This document shows positions 1 through 8,867 of a DNA stretch of 64,000 bases, piece after piece. The stretch is from Billgrantia aerodenitrificans (GTDB lineage: Bacteria; Pseudomonadota; Gammaproteobacteria; Pseudomonadales; Halomonadaceae), in assembly GCF_021404405.1 (NCBI RefSeq), contig NZ_JABFTV010000003.1:413393-477392 (forward strand), in the 5' to 3' direction. The number at the start of each line of letters is the position of its first letter. Position 1 is the stretch's first letter. The notes beneath the pieces are model-generated. The model saw only the letters and a program-made list of their open reading frames with translations, had not been told where the DNA came from and searched no databases. A program made the position numbers and the translations under genes.

Positions 1-183
1 GCCCAGCGGCGTGACCTGCACGGTGGACTTGGAGCGTTCGAACAGTGCCACGCCGAGCTCTTCCTCGAGCTTCTTCACCGCCACCGACAGGGTGGGCTGG
101 GAAACGAAGCAGCGCTCGGCCGCTCTGCCGAAGTGGCGCTCCTGCGCCAAGGTTACGATGTAGCGAAGTTCTGTTAGAGTCAT
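1..183 (-). CDS. oxyR: LysR-family regulator, OxyR-like (N-terminal part only)
   Basis: Only the first 61 codons are inside the window; the gene runs off the left edge. They encode the winged helix-turn-helix of a LysR regulator (helix region around AAERCFVSQPTLSVAVKKLE, followed by ELGVALFERSKS). The opening MTLTELRYIVTLAQE closely resembles OxyR of pseudomonads and related bacteria, the peroxide sensor that activates catalase and alkyl hydroperoxide reductase genes. The redox cysteines that would confirm this lie outside the window, so LysR membership is firm and the OxyR name is recognition from the N-terminus alone. It is divergent from the gene at 261. Confidence 0.78.
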   Translation of the reverse strand, partial: MTLTELRYIVTLAQERHFGRAAERCFVSQPTLSVAVKKLEEELGVALFERSKSTVQVTPLG

Positions 184-260
184 GTCTGGTGCCCTTTGGG
201 CATCCTCTCGGACGATAGATGACTTTCAATAGGGACTTTTTATCAGGGGGCGAGAGAAAG

Positions 261-1133
261 GTGAAGAAAACCACACTGATTCTAGGCTGTGGCGACATCG
301 GAATGGTGCTGGGCAGGGAACTGCTGGCGGCAGGGCATCGCGTGATCGGAGCCCGGCGCAGCGTCGCACCGCTGGAGGGTAGCGGTATCGAACCGCTACC
401 GCTCGACCTGAACGACGAAGAGGCTCTGGCCGCGCTGCCCGACGCCGACTACGTGGTCTATATCCTCAGCGCCGATCGCTTCGACGAGGCTGCCTACCGG
501 GCCGCCTATCTCGATGGTCTCAAGGCCGTGCTGCAGGTCTATGAAGGGCGTGACACGGCTCCCAAGCGCCTGCTCTTCGTTTCGTCCACCAGCGTCTACG
601 GCCAGAAGGAGGGTGAGCTGGTCGACGAGGAAACCCAGGCCGAATCGGCGGGCTTTGCCGGTGCGCTGATGCGCGAGGCCGAGCAGGCCCTGCGGGCGAG
701 CCCCTTGGCGGGTACCACGGTGCGCTTCTCGGGTATCTATGGGCCGGGCCGCGATCGCCTGATCCGGCAGGTGCTGGAGGGCCGCATTGCGCCGGCAACG
801 CCGCCCATGTACTCCAACCGCATCCATCGCGACGACTGCGCAGGCGTACTGGCCCACCTGATCGGCCTGGACGCGCAAGGCGAGTCGCTGGAGGAACTCT
901 ATTTGGCCAGCGACTGTGCGCCGGAGCCGCTGCACGATGTCATGGCGTGGCTGGCCGGTCAGCTCAAGGTGGAGCCCACCGAGGTGATCCAGGCGCCGCT
1001 GCGCAAGCGCTCCAGCAAACGCTGCGACAACACCCGCCTGCGCGAGACCGGCTACGTGTTCCGCTATCCCAGCTATCGGGAAGGTTACGCTCAGGTCATG
1101 AAGGAGGGCGGCTTCCTGCCCGAGCCGGTCTGA
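261..1133 (+). CDS. NAD(P)-dependent epimerase/reductase, YeeZ-like SDR
   Basis: A 290-residue extended short-chain dehydrogenase-type protein. The N-terminus has the Rossmann nucleotide-binding loop LGCGDIGMVLGREL (near residues 7-20). A SSTSVYGQ stretch and a YGPGRDRL stretch match the active-site and substrate regions of nucleotide-sugar epimerases, but with the shortened architecture of YeeZ-type proteins. Substrate is unknown. I chose GTG at 261 over the ATG at 219: GAGAGAAAG precedes it and homologous Rossmann proteins begin a few residues before the glycine loop. The gene is alone and ends at a strong hairpin. Confidence 0.8.
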   Translation: MKKTTLILGCGDIGMVLGRELLAAGHRVIGARRSVAPLEGSGIEPLPLDLNDEEALAALPDADYVVYILSADRFDEAAYRAAYLDGLKAVLQVYEGRDTAPKRLLFVSSTSVYGQKEGELVDEETQAESAGFAGALMREAEQALRASPLAGTTVRFSGIYGPGRDRLIRQVLEGRIAPATPPMYSNRIHRDDCAGVLAHLIGLDAQGESLEELYLASDCAPEPLHDVMAWLAGQLKVEPTEVIQAPLRKRSSKRCDNTRLRETGYVFRYPSYREGYAQVMKEGGFLPEPV

Positions 1134-1155
1134 GTCTGCCCGCCATCGCGGTACG

Positions 1156-1182
1156 CCAACGCGGGCTCCTTGCCCGCGTTGG
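1156..1182. terminator. Hairpin terminator between convergent genes
   Basis: Perfect 11-bp stem CCAACGCGGGC with a five-base loop, between the epimerase-like gene and the convergent outer-membrane protein gene. It could serve both strands. There is no long T run, so efficiency is uncertain. Confidence 0.6.
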
Positions 1183-1235
1183 TGTCAGACGAAGCGCCTG
1201 AATTTCAAAAGATGGGGGCCTCAAAAGGTGAGACG

Positions 1236-1919
1236 TCAAAAGGTGTAGGCGACACCGATCGACATGCCAAGACCGAACTCGTCCTGCCGTTTCAGCGAAA
1301 GGCGCTCACGTTCGGCGCGCAGGTCCGCTCGTAGGTCGCTGTTGCCGCTGCCTCGCGATGCTTCCAGAGAGGGGCTCCGGCTGCCGTAGTAGGCGACGCC
1401 CAGGTCGCTGATGAAGCGCCAGCCAGGCTGCCAGGCCGGCGACGACTCCCAGCCCAGGCCGAGGTAGGGCGCGACGCGGTTGTGCTCCACCTTGCCCGTC
1501 AGATCGCCGACTTCCGCTGCGCTGTAGCGCGTGCCATTGATGGTATAGCCGCCCCGGTTGTCGCGCTTGCCCTCCAGGCGGGTCTCGGGGTTGGCGAACA
1601 GCAATCCACCGCTCACCCGAAAGCCGCTGCCAGCCAGCGGATACCAGTCGACCAGCGCTTCGACGGCGTTGCGCTGCTTGCGCTTGAGCTCGTATTCGAC
1701 CCCTTCCAAGGTGCGGTCGTCCTTGAACTCCGATTCGCCGTTGATGCCTAGACGCACTGCCAGCTGACGGTCGATGGCATAGCCGACGCCGGCTCCCAGG
1801 CCGAAGGTGCCGAGCTTGCTGTAGACGAAGGCGCCCGACCCGGCGGCATTGTCATCGGCGAAGGCCACGCTGGAGCAGAGAGCGGCCAGGCAGGTCGCGG
1901 CGATCACGCGTTTGTTCAT
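1236..1919 (-). CDS. Predicted outer-membrane beta-barrel protein
   Basis: A 227-residue protein with a clear Sec signal peptide (MNKRVIAATCLAALCSSVAFA, cleavage before DDNAAG). The mature part alternates short amphipathic strands with glycine and aromatic residues and ends in AYTF; a terminal phenylalanine is the usual signal for barrel assembly. It resembles small OmpA/OmpW-like eight-stranded barrels. I do not recognise a specific family and assign no ligand. The start is supported by GAGGAG just upstream of ATG. A GC-rich hairpin lies in the leader. Confidence 0.7.
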   Translation of the reverse strand: MNKRVIAATCLAALCSSVAFADDNAAGSGAFVYSKLGTFGLGAGVGYAIDRQLAVRLGINGESEFKDDRTLEGVEYELKRKQRNAVEALVDWYPLAGSGFRVSGGLLFANPETRLEGKRDNRGGYTINGTRYSAAEVGDLTGKVEHNRVAPYLGLGWESSPAWQPGWRFISDLGVAYYGSRSPSLEASRGSGNSDLRADLRAERERLSLKRQDEFGLGMSIGVAYTF

Positions 1920-1937
1920 GGGTGTCTCCTCGGTAGT

Positions 1938-1959
1938 GGGCCGGCCACCTGGCCGGCCC
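1938..1959 (-). other. GC-rich hairpin in the leader of the outer-membrane protein gene
   Basis: Ten-base perfect stem GGGCCGGCCA with a two-base turn, 19 bases upstream of the ATG of the barrel protein. It lies between the divergent promoters of that gene and the sensor kinase gene. It may affect leader mRNA structure; no function can be assigned. Confidence 0.4.
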
Positions 1960-2131
1960 GACGAGCCGTCACGTTACGCCTGGCCCGGCCCACCGGCATG
2001 TCCCGCCCGTCGCTATCGCCCCATGTGACAAAGCGCATACGCCGTCGACCGAAACGCCTGATATGCTGCCGCGATATCGGGTCGCGCCGGGAGCGTGACC
2101 CTCTCCACAGGCATGGTTCGAGGGCGGGGAA

Positions 2132-3445
2132 ATGGCGGCCGGATCATGGGTATCGGATATGGGAGACAGGGCGCGAGGCGGCTGGCATGCCCTGGCGGGA
2201 TCGTTCGGCCCCACCACCCTGCTGTTTCGCGGCGTCGGGCTGATCGCCTGTGCGGTGATCTATGCCATGCACCGGGTCCACGAGGAGCTGGCTGCGGAAG
2301 ACGAGCTGACCCTCGTGTTGAACGGCGAGACCCTGGTGCGGCAGTGGCTGGGCGATACCGTGGCGGGGCTGCTGTTCAGCGAGACGCTGGTGATGATCGG
2401 CTTCGTCGTCTTCGCCGTGGCGTTCTGCCTGGCGACGGCGCCGACTGCCTACCGCCAGCCCCGTACGCGCTGGCTGCTGGTGGTCCAGATAGCGATAGGT
2501 CTGGTGATCAACGAAGAGCTGCTGCTGATCGTGGCCGCCCAGCTTCCCTTTCTCTACCCCTTGCCCTTGGCGTTCGCCTGGCTGCTTACCCAGGCACTGC
2601 TCAAGGCGCTGCTGTGGGGCGCGATTCTGCTGGCGGCGGATCCGATGGAGGCGGCCACGGCGGCGGCCGAGGCCGCGGGTATCGAGCTGCCGGCCATCAG
2701 CCTGGCGAGCCTGCTGGGGCTGGCCATCCTGATGTTCTTCGTGTGGCAGCTGTTCGCCTTCTGTCTGGGTTGTATCGCCATGGCCGAGCGGCGCCAGCGC
2801 TACCGGCTGGCTAAGGCCCATGCCGAGCTCACGGCCACGCGCCAGCTGCTGGCGGACAGTGCACGCGCCAGCGAGCGGCTGCGCATCTCGCGCGACCTTC
2901 ACGACGGCCTCGGCCACCATCTGGCGGCGCTGAATCTGCATCTGGACCTGGCCTCGCGGCAGCCGGAGGACAAGGCGGCATCGCTGCACACTGCGCGTGA
3001 GATCGCCAAGGCGCTCTACCAGGAGGTCAGGAGCACGGTCGAGCGCGAGCGCCTCGTCGTCCCGATCGATCTGTTCGGCAGCCTGAAGACGCTCTGCTCG
3101 GGCATACCCGAGCCCCACGTCGAGCTGCGCTACGACCCGCGCTGCCGGGTGTGCGACCCGGCCCTGGCCCATGTGATTTTCCGTACGGTGCAGGAGGCGC
3201 TCTCCAACGCCCTGCGCCATGCCGACGCGGGCAGGGTCGAGATCAGTGTGGCATGCAAGGCCGGCGGCATACATGTCGGCATCGTCGACGACGGCCGCGG
3301 TGCGGCCAGGATCGTGCCGGGCAACGGACTGACGGGAATGCGCGAAAGGGCCGCAGAGGTGGGTGGCAGTCTGGCGCTGGAATCGCGACCCGGCGCCGGC
3401 TGTCAGGTTGGGCTATGGCTGCCTATGGAAGGGGGGAGATCATGA
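2132..3445 (+). CDS. Membrane sensor histidine kinase, NarL-partner type (HisKA_3)
   Basis: A 437-residue inner-membrane kinase. About five hydrophobic segments occupy residues 28-215. A short coiled linker leads to the HisKA_3 box SRDLHDGLGHHLAALNLHL with phospho-acceptor His257. The HATPase part has QEALSNALRHA (N box), VDDGRGA and NGLTGMRERA. There is no obvious periplasmic ligand domain, so the signal is probably read within the membrane. The stop overlaps the response regulator start (ATGA), implying co-translation. The start follows a GGGGAA ribosome site. Target genes are unknown; the nearest unassigned neighbour is the outer-membrane barrel gene upstream. Confidence 0.88.
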   Translation: MAAGSWVSDMGDRARGGWHALAGSFGPTTLLFRGVGLIACAVIYAMHRVHEELAAEDELTLVLNGETLVRQWLGDTVAGLLFSETLVMIGFVVFAVAFCLATAPTAYRQPRTRWLLVVQIAIGLVINEELLLIVAAQLPFLYPLPLAFAWLLTQALLKALLWGAILLAADPMEAATAAAEAAGIELPAISLASLLGLAILMFFVWQLFAFCLGCIAMAERRQRYRLAKAHAELTATRQLLADSARASERLRISRDLHDGLGHHLAALNLHLDLASRQPEDKAASLHTAREIAKALYQEVRSTVERERLVVPIDLFGSLKTLCSGIPEPHVELRYDPRCRVCDPALAHVIFRTVQEALSNALRHADAGRVEISVACKAGGIHVGIVDDGRGAARIVPGNGLTGMRERAAEVGGSLALESRPGAGCQVGLWLPMEGGRS

Positions 3446-4083
3446 TTCGAGTGCTGCTGGTCGACGACCAGCATCTGGTGCGCAGCGGCATCGCCGGGCT
3501 GCTGGGGCTAACGCCCGACATCGAAATGGTCGGCGAGGCGGCGGGTGGCGAAGAGGCACTGGAGCTCGTCGCCGCCAAAACTCCCGACGTGATGCTGCTG
3601 GACGTGCGCATGCCCGGCATGAGCGGCATCGAGGTGCTGGCTCGTCTGAACGAGGCGGAGTACTTCCCGCCGACCATTCTGCTGACCACCTTCGACGATG
3701 ACGAGGCGCTACTGGCCGGCATGCGCGCCGGTGCCCGCGGCTTTCTACTCAAGGACATTTCGCTGGAGCGTCTGGCCGAGGACATTCGCCATGTCGCCGC
3801 GGGTGGCTCGGCCATCCGGCCGTCGGTCACCGAGCGCGTCCTGCGCGGGTTGCGCAGTCTGAGCCCTGAATTCGAATGCCTCGATCCGCCGTGCCGGCTG
3901 ACCTCGCGGGAAACGGAAATCCTGCGTCTGCTGGCCAGCGGTCTCAACAATCGCGAGGTGGCACTCGCCCTGGGCACGGCAGAGGGCACGGTGAAGAATC
4001 AGGTCTCCAGCATCCTCTCCAAGATGGGCGTGCGCGACCGGGTGCGGGCGGTGCTGCGCGGTATCGAGCTGGGCTGGATCTGA
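3442..4083 (+). CDS. NarL/FixJ-family response regulator
   Basis: A 213-residue two-domain regulator. The receiver begins MIRVLLVDDQH and has the phospho-acceptor Asp54 in MLLDVRMPG, a TT pair near 82 and Lys104 in FLLKD. The C-terminal LuxR-type helix-turn-helix spans about 152-200 (LTSRETEILRLLASG, then EGTVKNQVSSILSKM). The start codon overlaps the kinase stop by four bases, so the two form one operon and a cognate pair. Predicted output is DNA binding as a phosphorylated dimer; no target operator could be identified here. Confidence 0.93.
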   Translation: MIRVLLVDDQHLVRSGIAGLLGLTPDIEMVGEAAGGEEALELVAAKTPDVMLLDVRMPGMSGIEVLARLNEAEYFPPTILLTTFDDDEALLAGMRAGARGFLLKDISLERLAEDIRHVAAGGSAIRPSVTERVLRGLRSLSPEFECLDPPCRLTSRETEILRLLASGLNNREVALALGTAEGTVKNQVSSILSKMGVRDRVRAVLRGIELGWI

Positions 4084-4106
4084 GCTCGACCTGGGCTGAA
4101 TCTGAG

Positions 4107-4613
4107 CTAGAGCGGCAGGCGATAGCCCATGGCCAGCACCTCGAAGCCCTGATTGGGCGAGCGGATACCGCCGTTCGAGTAATGGGTCAGGCTCAGTGCG
4201 ACCTCGCCGGGCCCCAGTGGTCCGCCCAGCGCCAGGCGATCCTGGAACTGGAAGGCGCTGCCGAGCTCGCGCGACTCGTGGCGCGATTCGAGGAACAGCG
4301 CCATGCCGATGCCGCCTTCGACGAACACACCGCGCTGCTCACCGAAGGTCCAGCGCAGCGCCGGGGTGGCCAGCCAGGCCGCGTTGTGATTGCCCTCGCG
4401 GCCCTGCAGCAGCAGCAGACCGGTGGCCAGACGCAGACTGAGCGCTGACGGCAGGAATTCGAGTTCGGGACGCGTATCGAGCTCGATACGGACGGCGGCG
4501 GCCGATTCGCTGGTCATGCCGGCGTCGAGGTAGAGGTCTGCCAGCCCGGCAGGGCTGCCGAGCAGTGCCAGGCCGGCCAGCAGCCCGGCGGCGAGGTTCT
4601 TCCTGCGCTTCAC
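4107..4613 (-). CDS. pagL: PagL-like lipid A 3-O-deacylase
   Basis: A 168-residue outer-membrane protein with a signal peptide (KNLAAGLLAGLALLGSPAGLA). The C-terminal half carries the PagL signature THYSNGGIRSPNQGFE: the His and Ser of HYS and the downstream Glu correspond to the catalytic triad of the family. PagL removes the 3-linked acyl chain of lipid A at the outer leaflet, altering endotoxin structure and membrane permeability. The GTG at 4613 is preferred because AAGGGG lies eight bases before it; an upstream in-frame ATG would add nine charged residues with no ribosome site. It is co-directional with thpR and ridA. Confidence 0.8.
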   Translation of the reverse strand: MKRRKNLAAGLLAGLALLGSPAGLADLYLDAGMTSESAAAVRIELDTRPELEFLPSALSLRLATGLLLLQGREGNHNAAWLATPALRWTFGEQRGVFVEGGIGMALFLESRHESRELGSAFQFQDRLALGGPLGPGEVALSLTHYSNGGIRSPNQGFEVLAMGYRLPL

Positions 4614-4681
4614 AGTGTTCCCCTTTTTCTTGTGTGCCAATCTGGTGTTGGCTTGTCCGGCGCCTCTTCATCCTTGCAGCA

Positions 4682-5194
4682 TCAATGCTGAGTTGCGGCC
4701 AGAGAGCGATAGTGCGCGCCCCGCTGATCGACGACCGAGTGAAGCAGCGCCACCCGTTCATAAGACCATGTCAGATCGACGGCGGGAAGCCCGTTCAGAT
4801 CGAGCGAGGCGGCGCGGCGCAGCAGGGTGACGTGAGGCGTGAAGCCGCCGGGGCGAATACCGAACCCGCGTGCTTCGAGCGTGTCCCACAGCCGGCCCTG
4901 CAGCCGTGCCAGGCCGTGGTCGGTTCGCCGGCCGCCTACCCAGACGATGCCGGGGCGCCGGAAGCAGCCCCAGCCGTCGAGGCGCCACTCGCCGGGTTCG
5001 ATGGCCAGGCCCTGGACCCACTCGACGAGCTCGGCGGCCTTGGCCTCCTGCACCTCGCCGAGAAAGGCCAGCGTCAGGTGCAGGCTAGGGTCGGGCATGC
5101 GCCTTCCGCCGCAGCGGGCATGGGCGATATCCGCCAGCGCACCGAGCCGCTCGCACAGCTCGGGCGGCGGATTCAGTGCCAGGAAGAGCCGCAC
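4682..5194 (-). CDS. thpR: RNA 2',3'-cyclic phosphodiesterase (2H family)
   Basis: A 170-residue protein with both HxT motifs of the 2H phosphoesterase superfamily: HLTLAFLG (about residue 39) and HVTLLRR (about residue 120). They supply the two catalytic histidines. Family members open 2',3'-cyclic phosphate ends of RNA and can ligate tRNA half molecules in vitro. The length matches ThpR/LigT. The start is GTG, six bases after the ridA stop, so the two genes are probably co-transcribed and translationally coupled. Confidence 0.88.
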   Translation of the reverse strand: MRLFLALNPPPELCERLGALADIAHARCGGRRMPDPSLHLTLAFLGEVQEAKAAELVEWVQGLAIEPGEWRLDGWGCFRRPGIVWVGGRRTDHGLARLQGRLWDTLEARGFGIRPGGFTPHVTLLRRAASLDLNGLPAVDLTWSYERVALLHSVVDQRGAHYRSLAATQH

Positions 5195-5200
5195 GGCTCT

Positions 5201-5590
5201 TTAATCACCAATCACCATCACGGCTTCCGCTTCGAACTGCGCCCCCTTGGGCAGTGCCTTGACGCCCACCGCGGCGCGGGCGGGGTAGGGCTTGTCGAAG
5301 AACTCCTCCATCACCTTGTTGACCACCGCGAAATTGCCCAGGTCGACCAGGTAGAGGTTGAGCTTGACGATCTCGCCCAGCGAGCCGGCGGCCTCTTCGC
5401 ACACGGCCTTGAGGTTGATGAAGACCTGGCGGGCCTGGGCTTCGAAGTCGTCGGAGACGAGCTCCATGGTGGCGGGGTCGAGGGGAATCTGACCGGACAG
5501 ATAGACGGTGTTGCCGGCCTTGATGGCCTGGGAGTAGGGGCCGATGGCGGCGGGGGCCTTATCGGTATTGATCACGGCCTTGTTGCTCAT
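5201..5590 (-). CDS. ridA: RidA enamine/imine deaminase
   Basis: A 129-residue member of the YjgF/YER057c/UK114 family. RidA hydrolyses reactive 2-aminoacrylate and related enamines released by PLP enzymes such as threonine dehydratase. Diagnostic segments are AIGPYSQAI near the N-terminus, [10 protein letters not shown], and [21 protein letters not shown], which includes the conserved Arg that anchors the substrate carboxylate. It follows spoT in the same direction, as in many gammaproteobacteria, but a terminator-like hairpin separates them, so it probably has its own promoter. Confidence 0.95.
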   Translation of the reverse strand: MSNKAVINTDKAPAAIGPYSQAIKAGNTVYLSGQIPLDPATMELVSDDFEAQARQVFINLKAVCEEAAGSLGEIVKLNLYLVDLGNFAVVNKVMEEFFDKPYPARAAVGVKALPKGAQFEAEAVMVIGD

Positions 5591-5640
5591 GATGCGCTCC
5601 TCTTGGTGTCCATGTACTGCATGGCAAGGGTCAATGAAAA

Positions 5641-5670
5641 GCCCGTTCGCCGCGCCGGCGGCGAACGGGC
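5641..5670 (-). terminator. Rho-independent terminator after spoT
   Basis: Perfect 13-bp stem GCCCGTTCGCCGC with a four-base loop, 11 bases past the spoT stop codon. On the minus strand it is followed by TTTT, the form of an intrinsic terminator. It closes the gmk-rpoZ-spoT transcript. Confidence 0.8.
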
Positions 5671-5680
5671 CGAAACGGGT

Positions 5681-7816
5681 TCAATTGCCGACGCGGGTGA
5701 TCTTGCCGACGTGGGACAGGTTGCGAATGCGTTTGATGATGCGGGCCAGGTGCACGCGGTCGCGTACTGCCAGGGTCAGGTGCACGATGGAGAGCCGGGC
5801 GTCGCGCTCCTCGATGCCGATGCGCTCGATGTTGGCGTCGGCGTCGGTGACCAGGCTGGCGAGCTCGGCCACCAGCCCGCGGCGGCTCTCGATCTCGATG
5901 CGCAGGGCCACCGGGAAGTCCTCGCTGATCTCCTCGGACCACTCCAGGGCGAACAGCTTGTCCGGGTCGCTCTTCAATTCGTCGAGATTGCGGCACTCGG
6001 TGCGGTGCACCACGATGCCCTTGCCCACCGACAGATGGCCCACCACCGGGTCGCCGGGCAGCGGGTGGCAGCAGCGGGCGAACTTGATCACCATGCCCTC
6101 GCCGCCGCTGATGACGATGGGGCCCTGGGCGGCCAACCCGCGCTCGCCGGCCTCGGCCATGTCGCCGCGCAGCAGATCGACCAGGCGCCGGGCCACCACG
6201 TGGGCCACCCGCGTGCCGAGACCGATCGACTCCAGCAGGCTCTCCTCGTCCTTGAGCGACAGCTCCGTCAGCAGCTCCGGCAGTACGCTCTCCGGCAGCT
6301 CCTCCAGGCTGGTCTCGAAATCCGCCAGGGCCTTGTTGAGCAGCCGTCGGCCGAGCTGAACCGCCTCGGTCTGCTGCTGATGCTTGAGGGCGTGACGGAT
6401 CGCCGAGCGCGCCTTGGCGGTGACCACGAAGTTGAGCCAGGCCAGGTTGGGACGCGCCCCCGGGGCGGTGATGATCTCCAGCGTCTGACCGCTCTCCAGG
6501 CGGGTCGAGAGCGGCGCCAGGTGGCGGTCGATACGGCAGGCGATGCAGCTGTTGCCGATATCGGTGTGCACGGCGTAGGCGAAGTCGATCACCGTGGCGC
6601 CCTGGGGCAGCTCCATGATGTCGCCGCGGGGCGTGAACACGTAGATATCGTCGGGGAACAGGTCGTTCTTGACGTGTTCGATGAATTCCAGCGAGTCGCC
6701 GGCGTGGCGCTGCATCTCGAGCAGCCCCTTGACCCACTCCCGGGCCCGGGCGTGGCTGCCCTCGGCGATGGGGTGGTCGGTCTGGCCGGCCTTGTAGAGC
6801 CAGTGGGCGGCAATGCCGTTGTTGGCCATGGCCTCCATCTCGCGGGTGCGGATCTGCACCTCGATGGGCATGCCGCCGCTGCCGAACAGGGTGGTGTGCA
6901 GGCTCTGGTAGCCATTGGCCTTGGGGATGGCGATGTAATCCTTGAAGCGCCCCGGCACCGGCTTGTAGAGGTTGTGCACCACGCCGAGGATCCGGTAGCA
7001 GCTGTCGACGTCCTCGGTGATGATGCGAAAGCCGAACACGTCCATGATCTCGGCGAACGGCTTGCGCTGGTCGCGCATCTTCTTGTAGATCGACAGCAGG
7101 TGCTTCTGGCGGCCCACCACGGTGCCGGCCAGCCCTTCGTCGTCGAGGCTCTTCTGCAGCGTGCTCTGGATCTGGCGGATCGCCGAACGGCGATGGCCGC
7201 GGGCGCTGGAGACGGCGCGCTTGATGCGCTCGGCGCGCATCGGGTGCAGCGCCTGGAACGAGAGGTCCTCGAGCTCCACGCGGATGGTGTTGATGCCCAG
7301 GCGGCTGGCGATGCGGGCGTAGATCTCCAGCGTCTCGCGGGCGATGCGGCGCTTCTTCTCCGGGCGCAGGGCACCCAGGGTGCGCATGTTGTGCAGGCGG
7401 TCGGCGAGCTTGACGATGATGACGCGGATGTCCTTGGACATCGCCAGCACCATCTTCTGGAAGTTCTCGGCCTGGGCGACGGCCTTGTCCTCGAAGGTGA
7501 TCTGGGTCAGCTTCGAGACGCCGTCGACCAGCTCCGCCACCGGCTTGCCGAACTGCTCGGCGAGAGCCTCCTTGGAAACCCCGGTGTCCTCGATCACGTC
7601 GTGCAGCATGGCCGACATCAGGCTCTGATGGTCCATGTGCATGTTGGCGAGGATGTTGGCCACCGCCAGCGGATGAGTGACGTAGGGTTCGCCGGAGCGC
7701 CGACGCTGGCCGTCGTGGGCCTGCTCGGCATAGTAGAAGGCGCGCTTGACCTGCTGGATCTCGTCGGGAGGAAGATAGCCGCCGAGTCTGTCGGCCAGGT
7801 CGTCGATGGTGAACAT
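5681..7816 (-). CDS. spoT: Bifunctional (p)ppGpp synthetase/hydrolase SpoT
   Basis: A 711-residue RelA/SpoT homologue of full length. The N-terminal HD hydrolase domain is intact (THPLAV at 47-52, HD at 72-73 within MLHDVIEDTG), so it can degrade (p)ppGpp. The synthetase domain contains DVFGFRIITEDVDSCY and ANGYQSLHTTLFG. A TGS domain (DDIYVFTPRGDI to AYAVHTDIGNSC) and C-terminal ACT domain follow. It sets the alarmone level in starvation responses. The gene follows rpoZ by 22 bases in the conserved gmk-rpoZ-spoT order. Confidence 0.97.
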   Translation of the reverse strand: MFTIDDLADRLGGYLPPDEIQQVKRAFYYAEQAHDGQRRRSGEPYVTHPLAVANILANMHMDHQSLMSAMLHDVIEDTGVSKEALAEQFGKPVAELVDGVSKLTQITFEDKAVAQAENFQKMVLAMSKDIRVIIVKLADRLHNMRTLGALRPEKKRRIARETLEIYARIASRLGINTIRVELEDLSFQALHPMRAERIKRAVSSARGHRRSAIRQIQSTLQKSLDDEGLAGTVVGRQKHLLSIYKKMRDQRKPFAEIMDVFGFRIITEDVDSCYRILGVVHNLYKPVPGRFKDYIAIPKANGYQSLHTTLFGSGGMPIEVQIRTREMEAMANNGIAAHWLYKAGQTDHPIAEGSHARAREWVKGLLEMQRHAGDSLEFIEHVKNDLFPDDIYVFTPRGDIMELPQGATVIDFAYAVHTDIGNSCIACRIDRHLAPLSTRLESGQTLEIITAPGARPNLAWLNFVVTAKARSAIRHALKHQQQTEAVQLGRRLLNKALADFETSLEELPESVLPELLTELSLKDEESLLESIGLGTRVAHVVARRLVDLLRGDMAEAGERGLAAQGPIVISGGEGMVIKFARCCHPLPGDPVVGHLSVGKGIVVHRTECRNLDELKSDPDKLFALEWSEEISEDFPVALRIEIESRRGLVAELASLVTDADANIERIGIEERDARLSIVHLTLAVRDRVHLARIIKRIRNLSHVGKITRVGN

Positions 7817-7838
7817 TAGCGCGCCTTGAGTGACAGCC

Positions 7839-8099
7839 TTACTCCTCGAGAGCGATACCCGGCTCGCCCTCGCGGCGAATCCTCACCGGCGCCTCGATCG
7901 GCTCGTCCAGCACGGTATGGTCGACGAGCCCGGCGGCGATCTCGCGCAGCGCCATCACGGTGGGCTTGTCGTTCTCCCAGGGCAGCTGGGCATCGCGCGA
8001 GCCGCGCGACAGCTGGCGAGCGCGCTGGGTGGAGATCATCACCAGCTTGAAGCGGTTTTCGACGTTTTCCAGACAATCTTCGACGGTGACACGCGCCAT
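7839..8099 (-). CDS. rpoZ: RNA polymerase omega subunit
   Basis: An 86-residue omega subunit. It begins [20 protein letters not shown] and contains the conserved ISTQRARQL helix that contacts the beta-prime subunit. Omega helps assemble RNA polymerase and in Escherichia coli forms part of one ppGpp-binding site, which fits its position directly upstream of spoT. Length and start are standard. Confidence 0.97.
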   Translation of the reverse strand: MARVTVEDCLENVENRFKLVMISTQRARQLSRGSRDAQLPWENDKPTVMALREIAAGLVDHTVLDEPIEAPVRIRREGEPGIALEE

Positions 8100-8252
8100 A
8101 TTAGGGTACTTCCCGGAAACTGTGGTGGGCCCACGGCAGCGGCCGAAGGACCGAAATGGAACAGGACAGACTAGATTACTCGACGTTCGGCTACCCTGAC
8201 AAGCGTCTGCGGGCCAGGACAGACGCTCCGCGGATAGGACAGGCGGCTGTCG

Positions 8253-8867
8253 CTAGGACAACAGCGCATCCAGCAGCGGGCCGTGACTCTCCTTCACCCG
8301 TGCCAGGCTCAGGCGCCGGCTGATCACCAGCGACTGCAGCTCGCGCAGGGCGGTGGTGAAGTCGTCGTTGATCACCAGGTAGTCGTATTCGTCGTAGTGC
8401 GACATCTCGCTGACCGCATCGCGCATGCGGCGGGCGATGGTGGCGTGCTCGTCGGTGCCGCGGTTGGCCAGGCGCCGCTCCAGCTCGTCGCGGGAAGGCG
8501 GCAGGATGAAGACCGATACCGCATCGGGCATCTGTTCGCGGACCTGGCGGGCGCCCTGCCAGTCGATCTCGAGGATCACGTCCTGACCGGCCTCGAGCAG
8601 GGCTTCCACCGCCGGCCGCGAGGTGCCGTAGAAGTTGTCGAACACCTGGGCGTACTCGAAGAACTCGCCCCGCGCGATCATCGCCTCGAACTCGTCCACC
8701 GTCACGAAGTGGTAGTTGACGCCGTCAACCTCGCCACGGCGCTGGCCCCGGGTGGTATGCGACACCGAGACCTGGATGCCGTCGAGGCTCTCGATCAGCT
8801 CGCGTACCAGTGTGGTCTTGCCGGCCCCGGAGGGGGCGGAAACGATGAAAAGCGTACCTTGAGACAT
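8253..8867 (-). CDS. gmk: Guanylate kinase
   Basis: A 204-residue guanylate kinase converting GMP to GDP with ATP. The P-loop SAPSGAGKTTLVREL is at the N-terminus, followed by SHTTRGQRRGEVDGVNYHF, the GMP-binding region, and EIDWQGARQV. I chose ATG at 8867 (MSQGTLFIVSAPSG), with AGGGA upstream, because an in-frame upstream Met would add 34 residues absent from the family. It leads the gmk-rpoZ-spoT cluster; the 153-base gap to rpoZ may hold a separate rpoZ promoter. Confidence 0.96.
   Translation of the reverse strand: MSQGTLFIVSAPSGAGKTTLVRELIESLDGIQVSVSHTTRGQRRGEVDGVNYHFVTVDEFEAMIARGEFFEYAQVFDNFYGTSRPAVEALLEAGQDVILEIDWQGARQVREQMPDAVSVFILPPSRDELERRLANRGTDEHATIARRMRDAVSEMSHYDEYDYLVINDDFTTALRELQSLVISRRLSLARVKESHGPLLDALLS

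Noticed and set aside
4565..7819. A very long open plus-strand frame opposite spoT, ridA and thpR
   Set aside because: It is a product of high G+C in the opposite strand's codons; its composition is protein-unlike and the minus-strand genes are certain.
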